Program-made: the position numbers and the translations under genes | The notes under the pieces: model-generated | Database searches by the model: none | What the model was told of the DNA's origin: nothing | Seen by the model: only the letters and a program-made list of their open reading frames with translations | Part shown: positions 7,137 through 13,291 of the stretch, one piece after another | How the letters are laid out: every line of letters starts with the position of its first letter | Numbering within the stretch: the first letter of the stretch is position 1 | DNA from: Phocaeicola plebeius | GTDB lineage: Bacteria; Bacteroidota; Bacteroidia; Bacteroidales; Bacteroidaceae | Direction: 5' to 3' | Assembly: GCF_003437535.1 (NCBI RefSeq) | Contig: NZ_QSQT01000051.1 | Coordinates: 1 to 16,134 of the forward strand | DNA length: 16,134 nt

Positions 7137-7184
7137 TAACATGGTAAAACCAACAGCAGAACACCGTTGCTCACCAACTTATTA
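7137..7184 (+). repeat. Degenerate cassette-boundary repeat R10
   Basis: Recognisable from TAACATGGT at the left and CTCACCAAC..ATTA at the right, but the hairpin has decayed: only GGT/ACC and CAAC/GTTG can pair around a long loop. It is the last and most divergent copy of the array, 29 bases after the previous stop and 37 before the next ATG. Confidence 0.75.
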
Positions 7185-7221
7185 CTGACAAAAATAAATC
7201 AAGATTTTAGAACAACAGCTT

Positions 7222-7617
7222 ATGAAAAAGATTATTGACTACTTGTTTTACAGGTATTATCTGATTTCCATCAAGAATGAGGAATTTCCTCGTTTTGGGG
7301 CAACATGTGTATTGGCTGAAGTTGTTACAATGGTTTATTTGTTTGTTGCGCTGATATTGTCGTTTCTCTTAACTGGAGATTTCTTTTTACCCAGTACATC
7401 CGGGAGAACAAGAATAATAATAGGGATAATCGGCTGTTTTCTGCCCTGGCCTATCATTTATCTACATTACAACAAAAAAAGAATAAACGTTTTATTGGAA
7501 AAATATCAAAACAACAGATACAATACCAAATATACAGACAAGGCAGTATTAAGCCTCCGCTATATAGTACCAACAGTAGGGCTTATTCTGATGCTGTTAC
7601 TTTATCAGTTCAGATAA
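7222..7617 (+). CDS. Small membrane protein (array membrane family), last gene of the array
   Basis: 131 residues. It opens MKKIIDYLFYRYYL, has helices at about 30-50, 64-82 and 110-128, the motif HYNKKR (82-87) after the second helix and LLEKYQNN right after that. It is a diverged copy of the preceding protein (6637-7107). The order and spacing of the landmarks are conserved while the helix sequences are not, a pattern typical of immunity proteins diversifying to meet different toxins. It is the last recognisable cassette before the regulatory region, and a strong hairpin follows 11 bases after its stop. No catalytic residues are apparent. Confidence 0.77.
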   Translation: MKKIIDYLFYRYYLISIKNEEFPRFGATCVLAEVVTMVYLFVALILSFLLTGDFFLPSTSGRTRIIIGIIGCFLPWPIIYLHYNKKRINVLLEKYQNNRYNTKYTDKAVLSLRYIVPTVGLILMLLLYQFR

Positions 7618-7628
7618 CTGCGGATTAC

Positions 7629-7664
7629 TGGGCAAATTAAATATCCGATATTCAGTTTTGCCCA
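7629..7664 (+). terminator. Hairpin closing the array
   Basis: TGGGCAAA (7629-7636) pairs with TTTGCCCA (7657-7664), and inside it AATAT pairs with ATATT across a CCG loop. It starts 11 bases after the last array gene. No U-run follows directly, so it may end or stabilise the transcript, or be the terminal recombination site of the array. It has no sequence relation to repeats R1-R10. The remainder of 7618-7795 holds no gene. Confidence 0.55.
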
Positions 7665-7699
7665 TAAGACAATATGATATATGAGTTCCGAATAGAAAC

Positions 7700-7730
7700 C
7701 GTGCATTGATTTTTGTCAGGATTTGGAACA
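7700..7730 (+). repeat. Direct repeat, copy A (upstream of the AraC gene)
   Basis: 31-base element with core TGATTTTTGTCAGGAT, followed by TTGGAACA; copy B at 8665-8695 matches it at 29 of 31 positions, both differences being T/C. Copy A ends 64 bases before the AraC-like ATG. It may be a shared operator or promoter region, or the trace of a duplication. Confidence 0.8.
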
Positions 7731-7750
7731 ATAGTCCAGCGACTCCACGC

Positions 7751-7758
7751 TACTTTTG
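7751..7758 (+). promoter_or_regulatory. Possible Bacteroides -7 box for the AraC-like gene
   Basis: TACTTTTG fits the Bacteroides -7 consensus TAnnTTTG, 36 bases upstream of the ATG. TTTG in direct repeat A (7722-7725) lies 25 bases upstream, longer than the usual 19-21, so the -33 part is doubtful. Confidence 0.4.
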
Positions 7759-7764
7759 CCGGAA

Positions 7765-7782
7765 AACCATTATAAACCATTA
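7765..7782 (+). repeat. Double AACCATTA boundary motif at the array edge
   Basis: AACCATTA, the right-hand end of most cassette repeats, occurs twice here (7765-7772 and 7775-7782), ending 12 bases before the ATG of the AraC-like gene. The first 13 bases, AACCATTATAAAC, are identical to the end of repeat R4 and its leader at 2462-2474. This may be the right junction between the array and the ICE backbone. Confidence 0.5.
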
Positions 7783-7794
7783 AAACAGAGAAAG

Positions 7795-8661
7795 ATGAAG
7801 CTGAGAATTACAGAAGCGGTGCTTGCGGAGGCATACAGGGCAAAAGTGTGCAGGGAACGGATGGAAGAACTGGCGGAGAGCATACGGAAGTCGGTGAAGG
7901 AACGGCACTCGCTGCCGAAGATGAGAATACGGCTGGCGGAGTACGGCAATGACACGGAACTGATGCTGACGGCAGTGAGCGCACTGCGGAAGGATAAGGA
8001 AGCACCGTCGGCAAGGGACAGGGATTTCAGGGCATGGATGCTCATGCTGTGCCGCTCACGCGAGCATGAAGTGATCTGCTACATGTGCAATGAACTGACG
8101 GATGCATGGGAACGGAAATACCGGACACGGGAAATGCTGGTGCTATGCGACGTGCTGCATACACTGAAAGGCCATGCACGTACGAACGAGATGACAAACA
8201 GGGTATGCGACTATTTCTTCAGGGAAAGACGCAACAAGCTGTATGGCAAGACTTTCCGCATAGAGGAAAAGGATATGGCATACGCCGAGAGCAGGCTGCC
8301 GGAACTGGACAAGGCGGTATTCCGCATGACAGTGAACCACTACAGCCACCGCACATTCGTGGCGGAAGAACTTGCCGGACTGTGCGGCATGGGCTATTCG
8401 CTGATGCGGCGCAAGTTCAAAACATACTACGGTATGGGGCCATCGGAGTGGCTGCGCCGGGAGCGGATAAGGCGCATAGAGGAGGATATGGAATACCGGG
8501 TGGAACTGCCGCTGAAGGAAGTGGCTGAGCGCAACGCCTTCGGCTCGGCAAGCAATTTTGCGGACTTCTGCCAGAAGCAGACCGGAATGAGTCCGTGCGA
8601 ACTGAAAGCCATAGGATATGAGAAATGGGAGAAGCGCAGGATGGATTTCTGGAACCAATAA
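7795..8661 (+). CDS. AraC-family transcriptional regulator
   Basis: 288 residues counted from the ATG at 7795; an in-frame TTG at 7756 would add 13 residues, but they are encoded by the leader motif. The C-terminal half (about residues 175-275) is a typical two-HTH AraC DNA-binding domain: 'HRTFVAEELAGLCGMGYSLM' forms the first helix-turn-helix, 'LPLKEVAERNAFGSASNFAD' followed by 'FCQKQTGMSP' the second. The N-terminal 170 residues are helical and charged, with no cupin or sensor domain that I recognise, so the ligand is unknown. The gene is G+C-rich like rteA and rteB and marks the start of the ICE backbone. Flanking direct repeats suggest it may control itself and rteA. Confidence 0.88.
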   Translation: MKLRITEAVLAEAYRAKVCRERMEELAESIRKSVKERHSLPKMRIRLAEYGNDTELMLTAVSALRKDKEAPSARDRDFRAWMLMLCRSREHEVICYMCNELTDAWERKYRTREMLVLCDVLHTLKGHARTNEMTNRVCDYFFRERRNKLYGKTFRIEEKDMAYAESRLPELDKAVFRMTVNHYSHRTFVAEELAGLCGMGYSLMRRKFKTYYGMGPSEWLRRERIRRIEEDMEYRVELPLKEVAERNAFGSASNFADFCQKQTGMSPCELKAIGYEKWEKRRMDFWNQ

Positions 8662-8664
8662 AAA

Positions 8665-8695
8665 CGTGCACTGATTTTTGTCAGGATCTGGAACA
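8665..8695 (+). repeat. Direct repeat, copy B (upstream of rteA)
   Basis: Second copy of the 31-base element at 7700-7730, starting 3 bases after the AraC stop codon and ending 53 bases before the rteA ATG. As in copy A, the YTG of its right part is followed 25 bases later by a TAnnTT-like box, here TAACTTAC at 8716-8723. A small hairpin (CCTTC 8698-8702 with GAAGG 8705-8709, flanked by GGAA/TTCC) lies between the two. Confidence 0.78.
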
Positions 8696-8748
8696 TCCCT
8701 TCGGGAAGGTTCCACTAACTTACCGCCTAAAAAACAATCCGAGAATAC

Positions 8749-11157
8749 ATGAACAACAATACATTTTCAAGATGGAAGGAATCCCTCCACCTGAAAATCC
8801 TGTCGGGCTATCTCATACTGGGACTGCTCGTACTGGGCATCATCACGGCCGTATGGTACGAAAAGCAGGTATTTGAGCAGGCGGAGGCAGAGGAACGCAG
8901 CCTGCTCATGCAGCGTGCTGCCGCCAGCGAAGCATACCGGGGACTGATCACACTGTTTCTGGACAATGACCGCGCAATGCTGTGGGACGACTCGGACATG
9001 GATACATACGACCGGCGGGAATCGCACACGATGGAGGTAATAGACCGGCTGAAAGGTTACTACGGAGAACCGGCGCAGACGGCAAGGATAGACACGGTAG
9101 TAAGGCTGCTGCACGAGAAACGCAGGCTGATCGAGCGGATGGTGGATATGCCGACCACGGCGTACCGCATGGACAGCCTGCTGGAACGCCACCTGCCCGG
9201 ACTGGAGCAGACGGCATCGGTACGGACAACGACAGTGACGGAACGCACCGAACCGGAAGAGGAAAAGAAACGGGGCGGGCTGTTCGGCCTGTTCCGCAAG
9301 AAAAAGAAAGAAGAACCGGCACGCACGACCACACGGGTGAGCACGACACCCAACACCCGGCACATTGCGGAGATGCGGCGGTTTGAGGAAGAGATGCGTA
9401 CGGCACTGGCAGAGCAGGAACAGGCATTCTCCCATCTGTCGGACTCACTGAAAATACGCAACAGCATACTGAACCGGAACCTTTCGCGGCTGATACGGGA
9501 AATCGGACAGGACGAGACGGAACGCATGGAAGAAAGGCACATGCGGGTGGCGGAACTGAGAGAAACGGCATTCGTACTGATATGCGGCATATCGGCGGCA
9601 GGTGTCCTGTGTGCGGTGCTGCTGTATGCAGTAGTCCGGAGGGACATCCGCCGCCGCACCAGAGACAGGAAACTGCGGGAGGAACTGATAGAAACCCTGC
9701 GCCAGTCGGTCCGGGAGAATGAAGAGCTGATAAAAAGCAGACAGAACATCATGCAGACGGTGACGCACGATCTGCGCTCACCGCTGACCGCCATCCGCGG
9801 CAATGCGGAACTGATACTAAAGGACGGGAACCGGGAGGCAACGGCGCTACACGCGGAGCATATACGGCAGTCGGCAGAGCGTATGGGGGCACTGATGGAG
9901 AACCTGCTGGACTACTACCGCATAGACAACGGAAAGGAGACCGTCAGGGTGAAGCCGTTCAGACTGGCGGGAGTGGCGGAAACACTGGAAACGGAGTTTG
10001 CCGCACGGATGGAAGAGAAACGGCTGGAGTTCAGAGTGAACAACGCCGCTGACGAGGTGGTCATGGGCGACAGGAACCTGATACTGCGTATCGGCAGCAA
10101 CCTGCTGTCGAACGCACTGAAGTTTACGGAACGCGGGGGCGTGACACTGACCGCCCTGTATGCCGGAGGGAAATTCACGCTTGCGGTGGAAGATACCGGA
10201 GGAGGAATAGACAAGGACAAACGAGAACAGATATTCAAGCCGTTCGAGCGGCTGAGCAATGCCGCCACGCAGGACGGATTCGGGCTGGGACTGTCGATAG
10301 TGAAAAGCCTTGCGGAACTGATGGAGGGCAGCATATCGGTGGAGAACATACGGAACACGGGCAGCCGCTTCAGCGTGGTGCTGCCGCTGCCCCAGGCGGA
10401 GAAAGTCGGAGAAACAGGCCGCAAGGCAGCAGCGAGGCGGACAAGACTGGGCGGATGTTCGGTGTTGTCGCTGGACAACGACAGCATCATACTGGGGATG
10501 ATACACGACATATTCGTGCAGAACGGTGTGCACTGCGACACCTGCACGAGCACGGGGGAAATGGCGGAGAAGCTGCGCGAGGGACACTATGACCTGCTGA
10601 CCACGGACCTGAAGATGCAGGACGCAAGCGGCTACGAGGTGCTGGAACTGCTCCGCACGTCGGACATAGGCAACTCACGCACCATCCCCGTGATGGTGGT
10701 GACCGGCTCGAAAAGCATCACGAAAGAGGAGCTGGCAGGTGCGGGCTTCGGCTCGGTGCTGTACAAGCCGTTCTCCATCGACGAACTGCTGGCAGCCGCG
10801 GAAGAATGCATCGGTGAGGACAGCACCCCACGCATAGACCTCGGTCCGCTGTTCGCATACGGCGACAAGAGGCAGAGGCTGGAATGTCTGGTCAGGGAAA
10901 CGGAGAAGGAAATGGCCGCCATACGGGAGGAAGCGGAAAGGTGTGACAGGGACAGACTGGACTACTGGATACACCATATCCGCAGCTCGTGGATGCTGAT
11001 ACATGCCGAAGGACCGCTGCAGGAGCTGTATGACGTGCTCCACGGAAACGGGACGGCAGAAGAAATCAGGGAGTATGCCGGAAAAGTAACCGGTCAGGGC
11101 GAAACGATTATCCGGCTCGCCCGAAAGGAAATGGAGAGAACGGTATGGGAAGAATAA
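8749..11157 (+). CDS. rteA: RteA hybrid sensor histidine kinase
   Basis: 802 residues. Membrane segments at about 17-37 and 274-297 enclose a helical periplasmic sensor region of about 235 residues containing a lysine-rich 'RKKKKEEP' stretch. The HisKA domain follows with the phospho-accepting His at 340 (HDLRSP), then an HATPase domain with the N box NLLSNALKF near 451, DTGGGID (G1) and GFGLGLS (G2). A receiver domain has the phospho-accepting Asp at 620 (TTDLKM) and the conserved Lys in LYKPF. The C-terminus is HPt-like, with a HH pair at 742-743 in 'HHIRSS'. This is the complete relay His-Asp-His that would phosphorylate RteB. In CTnDOT, RteA and RteB are made from an operon with tetQ and switch on transfer after tetracycline; tetQ is absent just upstream here. 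It overlaps rteB by 13 bases, so translation is coupled. Confidence 0.93.
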   Translation: MNNNTFSRWKESLHLKILSGYLILGLLVLGIITAVWYEKQVFEQAEAEERSLLMQRAAASEAYRGLITLFLDNDRAMLWDDSDMDTYDRRESHTMEVIDRLKGYYGEPAQTARIDTVVRLLHEKRRLIERMVDMPTTAYRMDSLLERHLPGLEQTASVRTTTVTERTEPEEEKKRGGLFGLFRKKKKEEPARTTTRVSTTPNTRHIAEMRRFEEEMRTALAEQEQAFSHLSDSLKIRNSILNRNLSRLIREIGQDETERMEERHMRVAELRETAFVLICGISAAGVLCAVLLYAVVRRDIRRRTRDRKLREELIETLRQSVRENEELIKSRQNIMQTVTHDLRSPLTAIRGNAELILKDGNREATALHAEHIRQSAERMGALMENLLDYYRIDNGKETVRVKPFRLAGVAETLETEFAARMEEKRLEFRVNNAADEVVMGDRNLILRIGSNLLSNALKFTERGGVTLTALYAGGKFTLAVEDTGGGIDKDKREQIFKPFERLSNAATQDGFGLGLSIVKSLAELMEGSISVENIRNTGSRFSVVLPLPQAEKVGETGRKAAARRTRLGGCSVLSLDNDSIILGMIHDIFVQNGVHCDTCTSTGEMAEKLREGHYDLLTTDLKMQDASGYEVLELLRTSDIGNSRTIPVMVVTGSKSITKEELAGAGFGSVLYKPFSIDELLAAAEECIGEDSTPRIDLGPLFAYGDKRQRLECLVRETEKEMAAIREEAERCDRDRLDYWIHHIRSSWMLIHAEGPLQELYDVLHGNGTAEEIREYAGKVTGQGETIIRLARKEMERTVWEE

Positions 11158-12455
11158 TAGTGATAGAAGACAACCCGGTATTCCGCGACCATGTCTGCGG
11201 AATGCTGGAGAAGGCAGGCTACAAGACCCGCACGGCATACGACTGTGCCGGGGCACGGAGGCTGCTGGAGGAACTGGACGATGGGGACATCATCGTGTCG
11301 GACCTGCGTCTGCCCGACGGGGAATGTACGGAAGTGCTGGAGCGGATGCGGGAAACGGGTATCAGAAACCCGTTTGTCATCATGACCGACTATGCGCAGG
11401 TCGCATCGGCGGTCAGCTCCATGAGGCTGGGAGCCGAGGACTATATCCCCAAGAACCTGCTGCAGGAAAAGCTGCTTCCGAGGATAAGTGAGCTGGTACG
11501 CAAATCGGAAAGAAGGCATACCATGCCCATACTGGAACGCAGAAGTGCTGCATTCCGGACCATCGACCGGCGTATCTCACTGGTAGCCCCGACGGACATA
11601 GGTGTGCTGATACTTGGAGAGAACGGCACGGGCAAGGAACACGTAGCAGAAAAGATACATGCGCAGAGTACCCGGCAGAAAGGTCCGTTTGTCGCGATAG
11701 ACTGCGGTATGCTGACACGGGAGCTGGCTGCATCCGAGCTGTTCGGATACGAGAAAGGCGCATTTACAGGAGCCATAACCGGAAAGAAGGGCTGCATGGC
11801 GGAGGCTGACGGCGGCACGCTGTTTCTGGACGAGGTGGGCAACCTGCCCGCTGAGGTACAGCAGAAACTGCTGCGTGCGCTGCAGACCAAATGCTACCGT
11901 CCGACGGGCTGCACCCGCGAACGGAAAGCGGACGTGCGCATCGTGGCGGCGACAAACGAGAATCTGGAGAAGGCAGTGGAGGAAGGACGTTTCCGGCGGG
12001 ACCTGTATCACCGCCTGAAGGAGTTTGTCATCAAGATACCGCCGCTGCGGGAGTGCCGGGAGGACATACTGCCCCTTGCGGAGTTTTTCCGGGAGCTTGC
12101 CAACGAGGAACTGGGACGGCATACGGAAGGATTCGACAAGGAGGCGGAAAAGGAACTCATGAGGCGGATGTGGGCAGGAAATGTGAGGGAACTGAAACAG
12201 ACGGTGCGTTCCGCCGTCCTGCTGACGGAAGGAAGGCTGATAGGAGCCGACAGACTGGAAGCGGAAAGTACGGCACAGGCAGGCAGCTCCCTGCTGCTGA
12301 AAGACGGGAATGAGGAAAGGGAACGCATCGTGCGGGCACTGGCACAGGCGGACGGGAACCGCGAAGTGACTGCCGGACTGCTGGGTATCAGCCGCACGAC
12401 CCTGTACAACAAGATGAAAGAATACGGTATCATGCAGAAAAAGAGCGAAAAATGA
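11145..12455 (+). CDS. rteB: RteB NtrC-type response regulator (sigma-54 activator)
   Basis: 436 residues with three domains in the standard NtrC order. The receiver domain (1-115) has IEDN at the acidic pocket and the phospho-acceptor Asp53 in SDLRLPDG. The AAA+ domain (about 130-365) has a Walker A segment GENGTGKE near 158, the sigma-54 contact loop GAFTGA at 205-210 and a Walker B segment GTLFLDEVGN. A Fis-type HTH at about 405-429 ends the protein (VTAGLLGISRTTLYNKM). It should be phosphorylated by RteA and activate sigma-54-type promoters, in CTnDOT notably that of rteC. The start at 11145 lies inside the end of rteA. A TAnnTTTG box lies 22 bases after its stop. Confidence 0.94.
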   Translation: MGRIIVIEDNPVFRDHVCGMLEKAGYKTRTAYDCAGARRLLEELDDGDIIVSDLRLPDGECTEVLERMRETGIRNPFVIMTDYAQVASAVSSMRLGAEDYIPKNLLQEKLLPRISELVRKSERRHTMPILERRSAAFRTIDRRISLVAPTDIGVLILGENGTGKEHVAEKIHAQSTRQKGPFVAIDCGMLTRELAASELFGYEKGAFTGAITGKKGCMAEADGGTLFLDEVGNLPAEVQQKLLRALQTKCYRPTGCTRERKADVRIVAATNENLEKAVEEGRFRRDLYHRLKEFVIKIPPLRECREDILPLAEFFRELANEELGRHTEGFDKEAEKELMRRMWAGNVRELKQTVRSAVLLTEGRLIGADRLEAESTAQAGSSLLLKDGNEERERIVRALAQADGNREVTAGLLGISRTTLYNKMKEYGIMQKKSEK

Positions 12456-12476
12456 GAAAATTTCGACTGAAAATCC

Positions 12477-12484
12477 TATCTTTG
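12477..12484 (+). promoter_or_regulatory. Bacteroides -7 box downstream of rteB
   Basis: TATCTTTG exactly matches TAnnTTTG and is followed by GCA. No convincing -33 TTTG is present at 19-21 bases. It would start transcription near 12491, just before the structured non-coding region. Confidence 0.55.
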
Positions 12485-12490
12485 CATGAA

Positions 12491-12714
12491 CATAGGAGAA
12501 AAACGGTACGGAGAAACACGGTTTCCCGTACCGACTAAGATATAGTATAGAATAAGACCGCAAGGCGTTTCTGGTGAAAATCTGGAAAATTTGAAGACAG
12601 GATACGATTGCGTGATGCTTATGCTATGCCTGGGCATAGCGTGCATTTACGTAATTCCTGTCAGGCTTTCCAGAGCCATCACCAGAAGTAGCGTAATTTG
12701 CACGCTATTTTTTT
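12491..12714 (+). ncRNA. Candidate structured RNA or leader between rteB and the RibD-like gene
   Basis: No coding frame fits here. Hairpin 1 (12504-12533) pairs CGGTACGG with CCGTACCG and GAAAC with GTTTC, 13 pairs with one bulged A and an ACG loop. Hairpin 2 (12570-12686) is a 117-base imperfect palindrome with paired blocks TCTGGTGA/TCACCAGA, TCTGGAAA/TTTCCAGA, GACAGGA/TCCTGTC, TACG/CGTA, ATGC/GCAT and GCTATGCC/GGCATAGC: 39 pairs in register. A terminator ends it at 12714. With the -7 box at 12477 this would be an RNA of about 224 bases, either free or the 5' leader of the next gene. It matches no family I know; the CTnDOT small RNA RteR is shorter and lies elsewhere. A palindromic mobile-element remnant is the alternative. 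Confidence 0.6.
12689..12714 (+). terminator. Intrinsic terminator ahead of the RibD-like gene
   Basis: TAGCGT (12689-12694) pairs with ACGCTA (12702-12707) over a 7-base loop, followed by seven T. The right arm can also pair over 10 bases with ATAGCGTGCA at 12636-12645 inside the long hairpin, so alternative folds exist. It ends 28 bases before the next ATG, a position typical of attenuators. Confidence 0.72.
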
Positions 12715-12742
12715 ATTATATACGGCTTCCGGTCGCAACAGA

Positions 12743-13195
12743 ATGACCGCTATGGCAAAAGTCCGATTACTCGTCGTCCTGACAATGGACGGCTGTCCGG
12801 CAGAAACAACCTGTCTGTCCGGGCGATGGCTTGGTTCCGACCAGTACGGGATAGGTGCGCTGAAAGAGGCTGCCACCTGCGTCCTGACAGAAGACACGTC
12901 GCTTACACTCCTCTCCAACCGGATGGAAAACACCGGCGATTCCCTGAACTATCTGATAGAAGCAACCGAAAAGACGGCAGGTATCATCAACGGCATGATA
13001 CGGATGCGGCTTGTGGATGAAATCATCCTCTACATGGTTCCCGTCATTGCGGGAAACGGCAGCAGGTTGTTCCAGTCGTCGCTGCCCGAAAGCGAATGGA
13101 CATGCACGGAAAGCAGGCAATGGAAGGACGGAATGGTACGGATAGCCTACGGACGGAAAACACCCCGCCAACGGGTGGTGACGTTCGGAAAATGA
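12743..13195 (+). CDS. RibD_C / dihydrofolate-reductase-like protein, short
   Basis: 150 residues from the ATG at 12743; a start at 12752 (MAKVRLL) is equally possible. The fold markers of the RibD C-terminal/DHFR family are visible: the first strand with TMDGC (residues 14-18, the usual 'SLDG' position), a 'GRW' near 27-29, and the late 'VDEIILYMVPVIAGNGSRLF' segment (about 91-110), normally 'xDElxlxxxPvxlGxGxxLF'. It is some 20-30 residues shorter than typical members, and the usual central segment carrying the 'xGSxxL' cofactor loop is reduced, so catalytic competence is uncertain. Family members reduce pteridine- or pyrimidine-like substrates with NADPH. It lies behind a terminator-like hairpin, and its 3' end overlaps the first of three dyads ahead of rteC. 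Confidence 0.75.
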   Translation: MTAMAKVRLLVVLTMDGCPAETTCLSGRWLGSDQYGIGALKEAATCVLTEDTSLTLLSNRMENTGDSLNYLIEATEKTAGIINGMIRMRLVDEIILYMVPVIAGNGSRLFQSSLPESEWTCTESRQWKDGMVRIAYGRKTPRQRVVTFGK

Positions 13196-13240
13196 ACGCC
13201 CGGTACGTTCAAAAAGTGAACGTACGTTCAGATTCTGAAC
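13183..13240 (+). promoter_or_regulatory. Cluster of three GTTCA-N5-TGAAC dyads upstream of rteC
   Basis: Three 15-base inverted repeats: 13183-13197 (GTTCG, 5 bases, TGAAC), 13207-13221 (GTTCA, AAAAG, TGAAC) and 13226-13240 (GTTCA, GATTC, TGAAC). Their centres are 24 and 19 bases apart. The first overlaps the stop codon of the preceding gene; the last ends 174 bases before the rteC ATG. Tandem dyads at this distance suit an upstream activating site for an NtrC-type activator, so RteB is the natural candidate; that is inferred from position. Confidence 0.65.
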
Positions 13241-13291
13241 AAAAAATGAGGCGTCGGGAAAAGCTCCAAAAAATATTTTCAGCAAATATTC

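Noticed and set aside
5..7184. CRISPR array
   Set aside because: The repeats are similar in length to CRISPR repeats, but they are separated by whole genes of 360 to 1300 bases, are variable, and no cas gene is seen.
5..7184. Classical integron with attC sites
   Set aside because: The repeats lack the GTTRRRY/RYYYAAC core pair of attC (the right end is CATTA, not GTTA), sit 5' of their genes and no integrase is visible. The resemblance is structural only.
7629..7664. Eleventh cassette repeat after the last array gene
   Set aside because: It is a good hairpin but lacks the TAAC and CATTA ends and the 2:1 internal loop, so it is listed as a separate terminator-like element.
9060..12563. Several long minus-strand open frames opposite rteA and rteB
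   Set aside because: They mirror well-conserved kinase and NtrC-type domains, give low-complexity Ser/Pro/Arg- or Phe/His-rich products, and have no plausible starts.
12570..12686. FMN or tetrahydrofolate riboswitch ahead of the RibD/DHFR-like gene
   Set aside because: Neither the RFN-element core nor THF riboswitch landmarks could be recognised; only a long palindrome and a terminator are visible.
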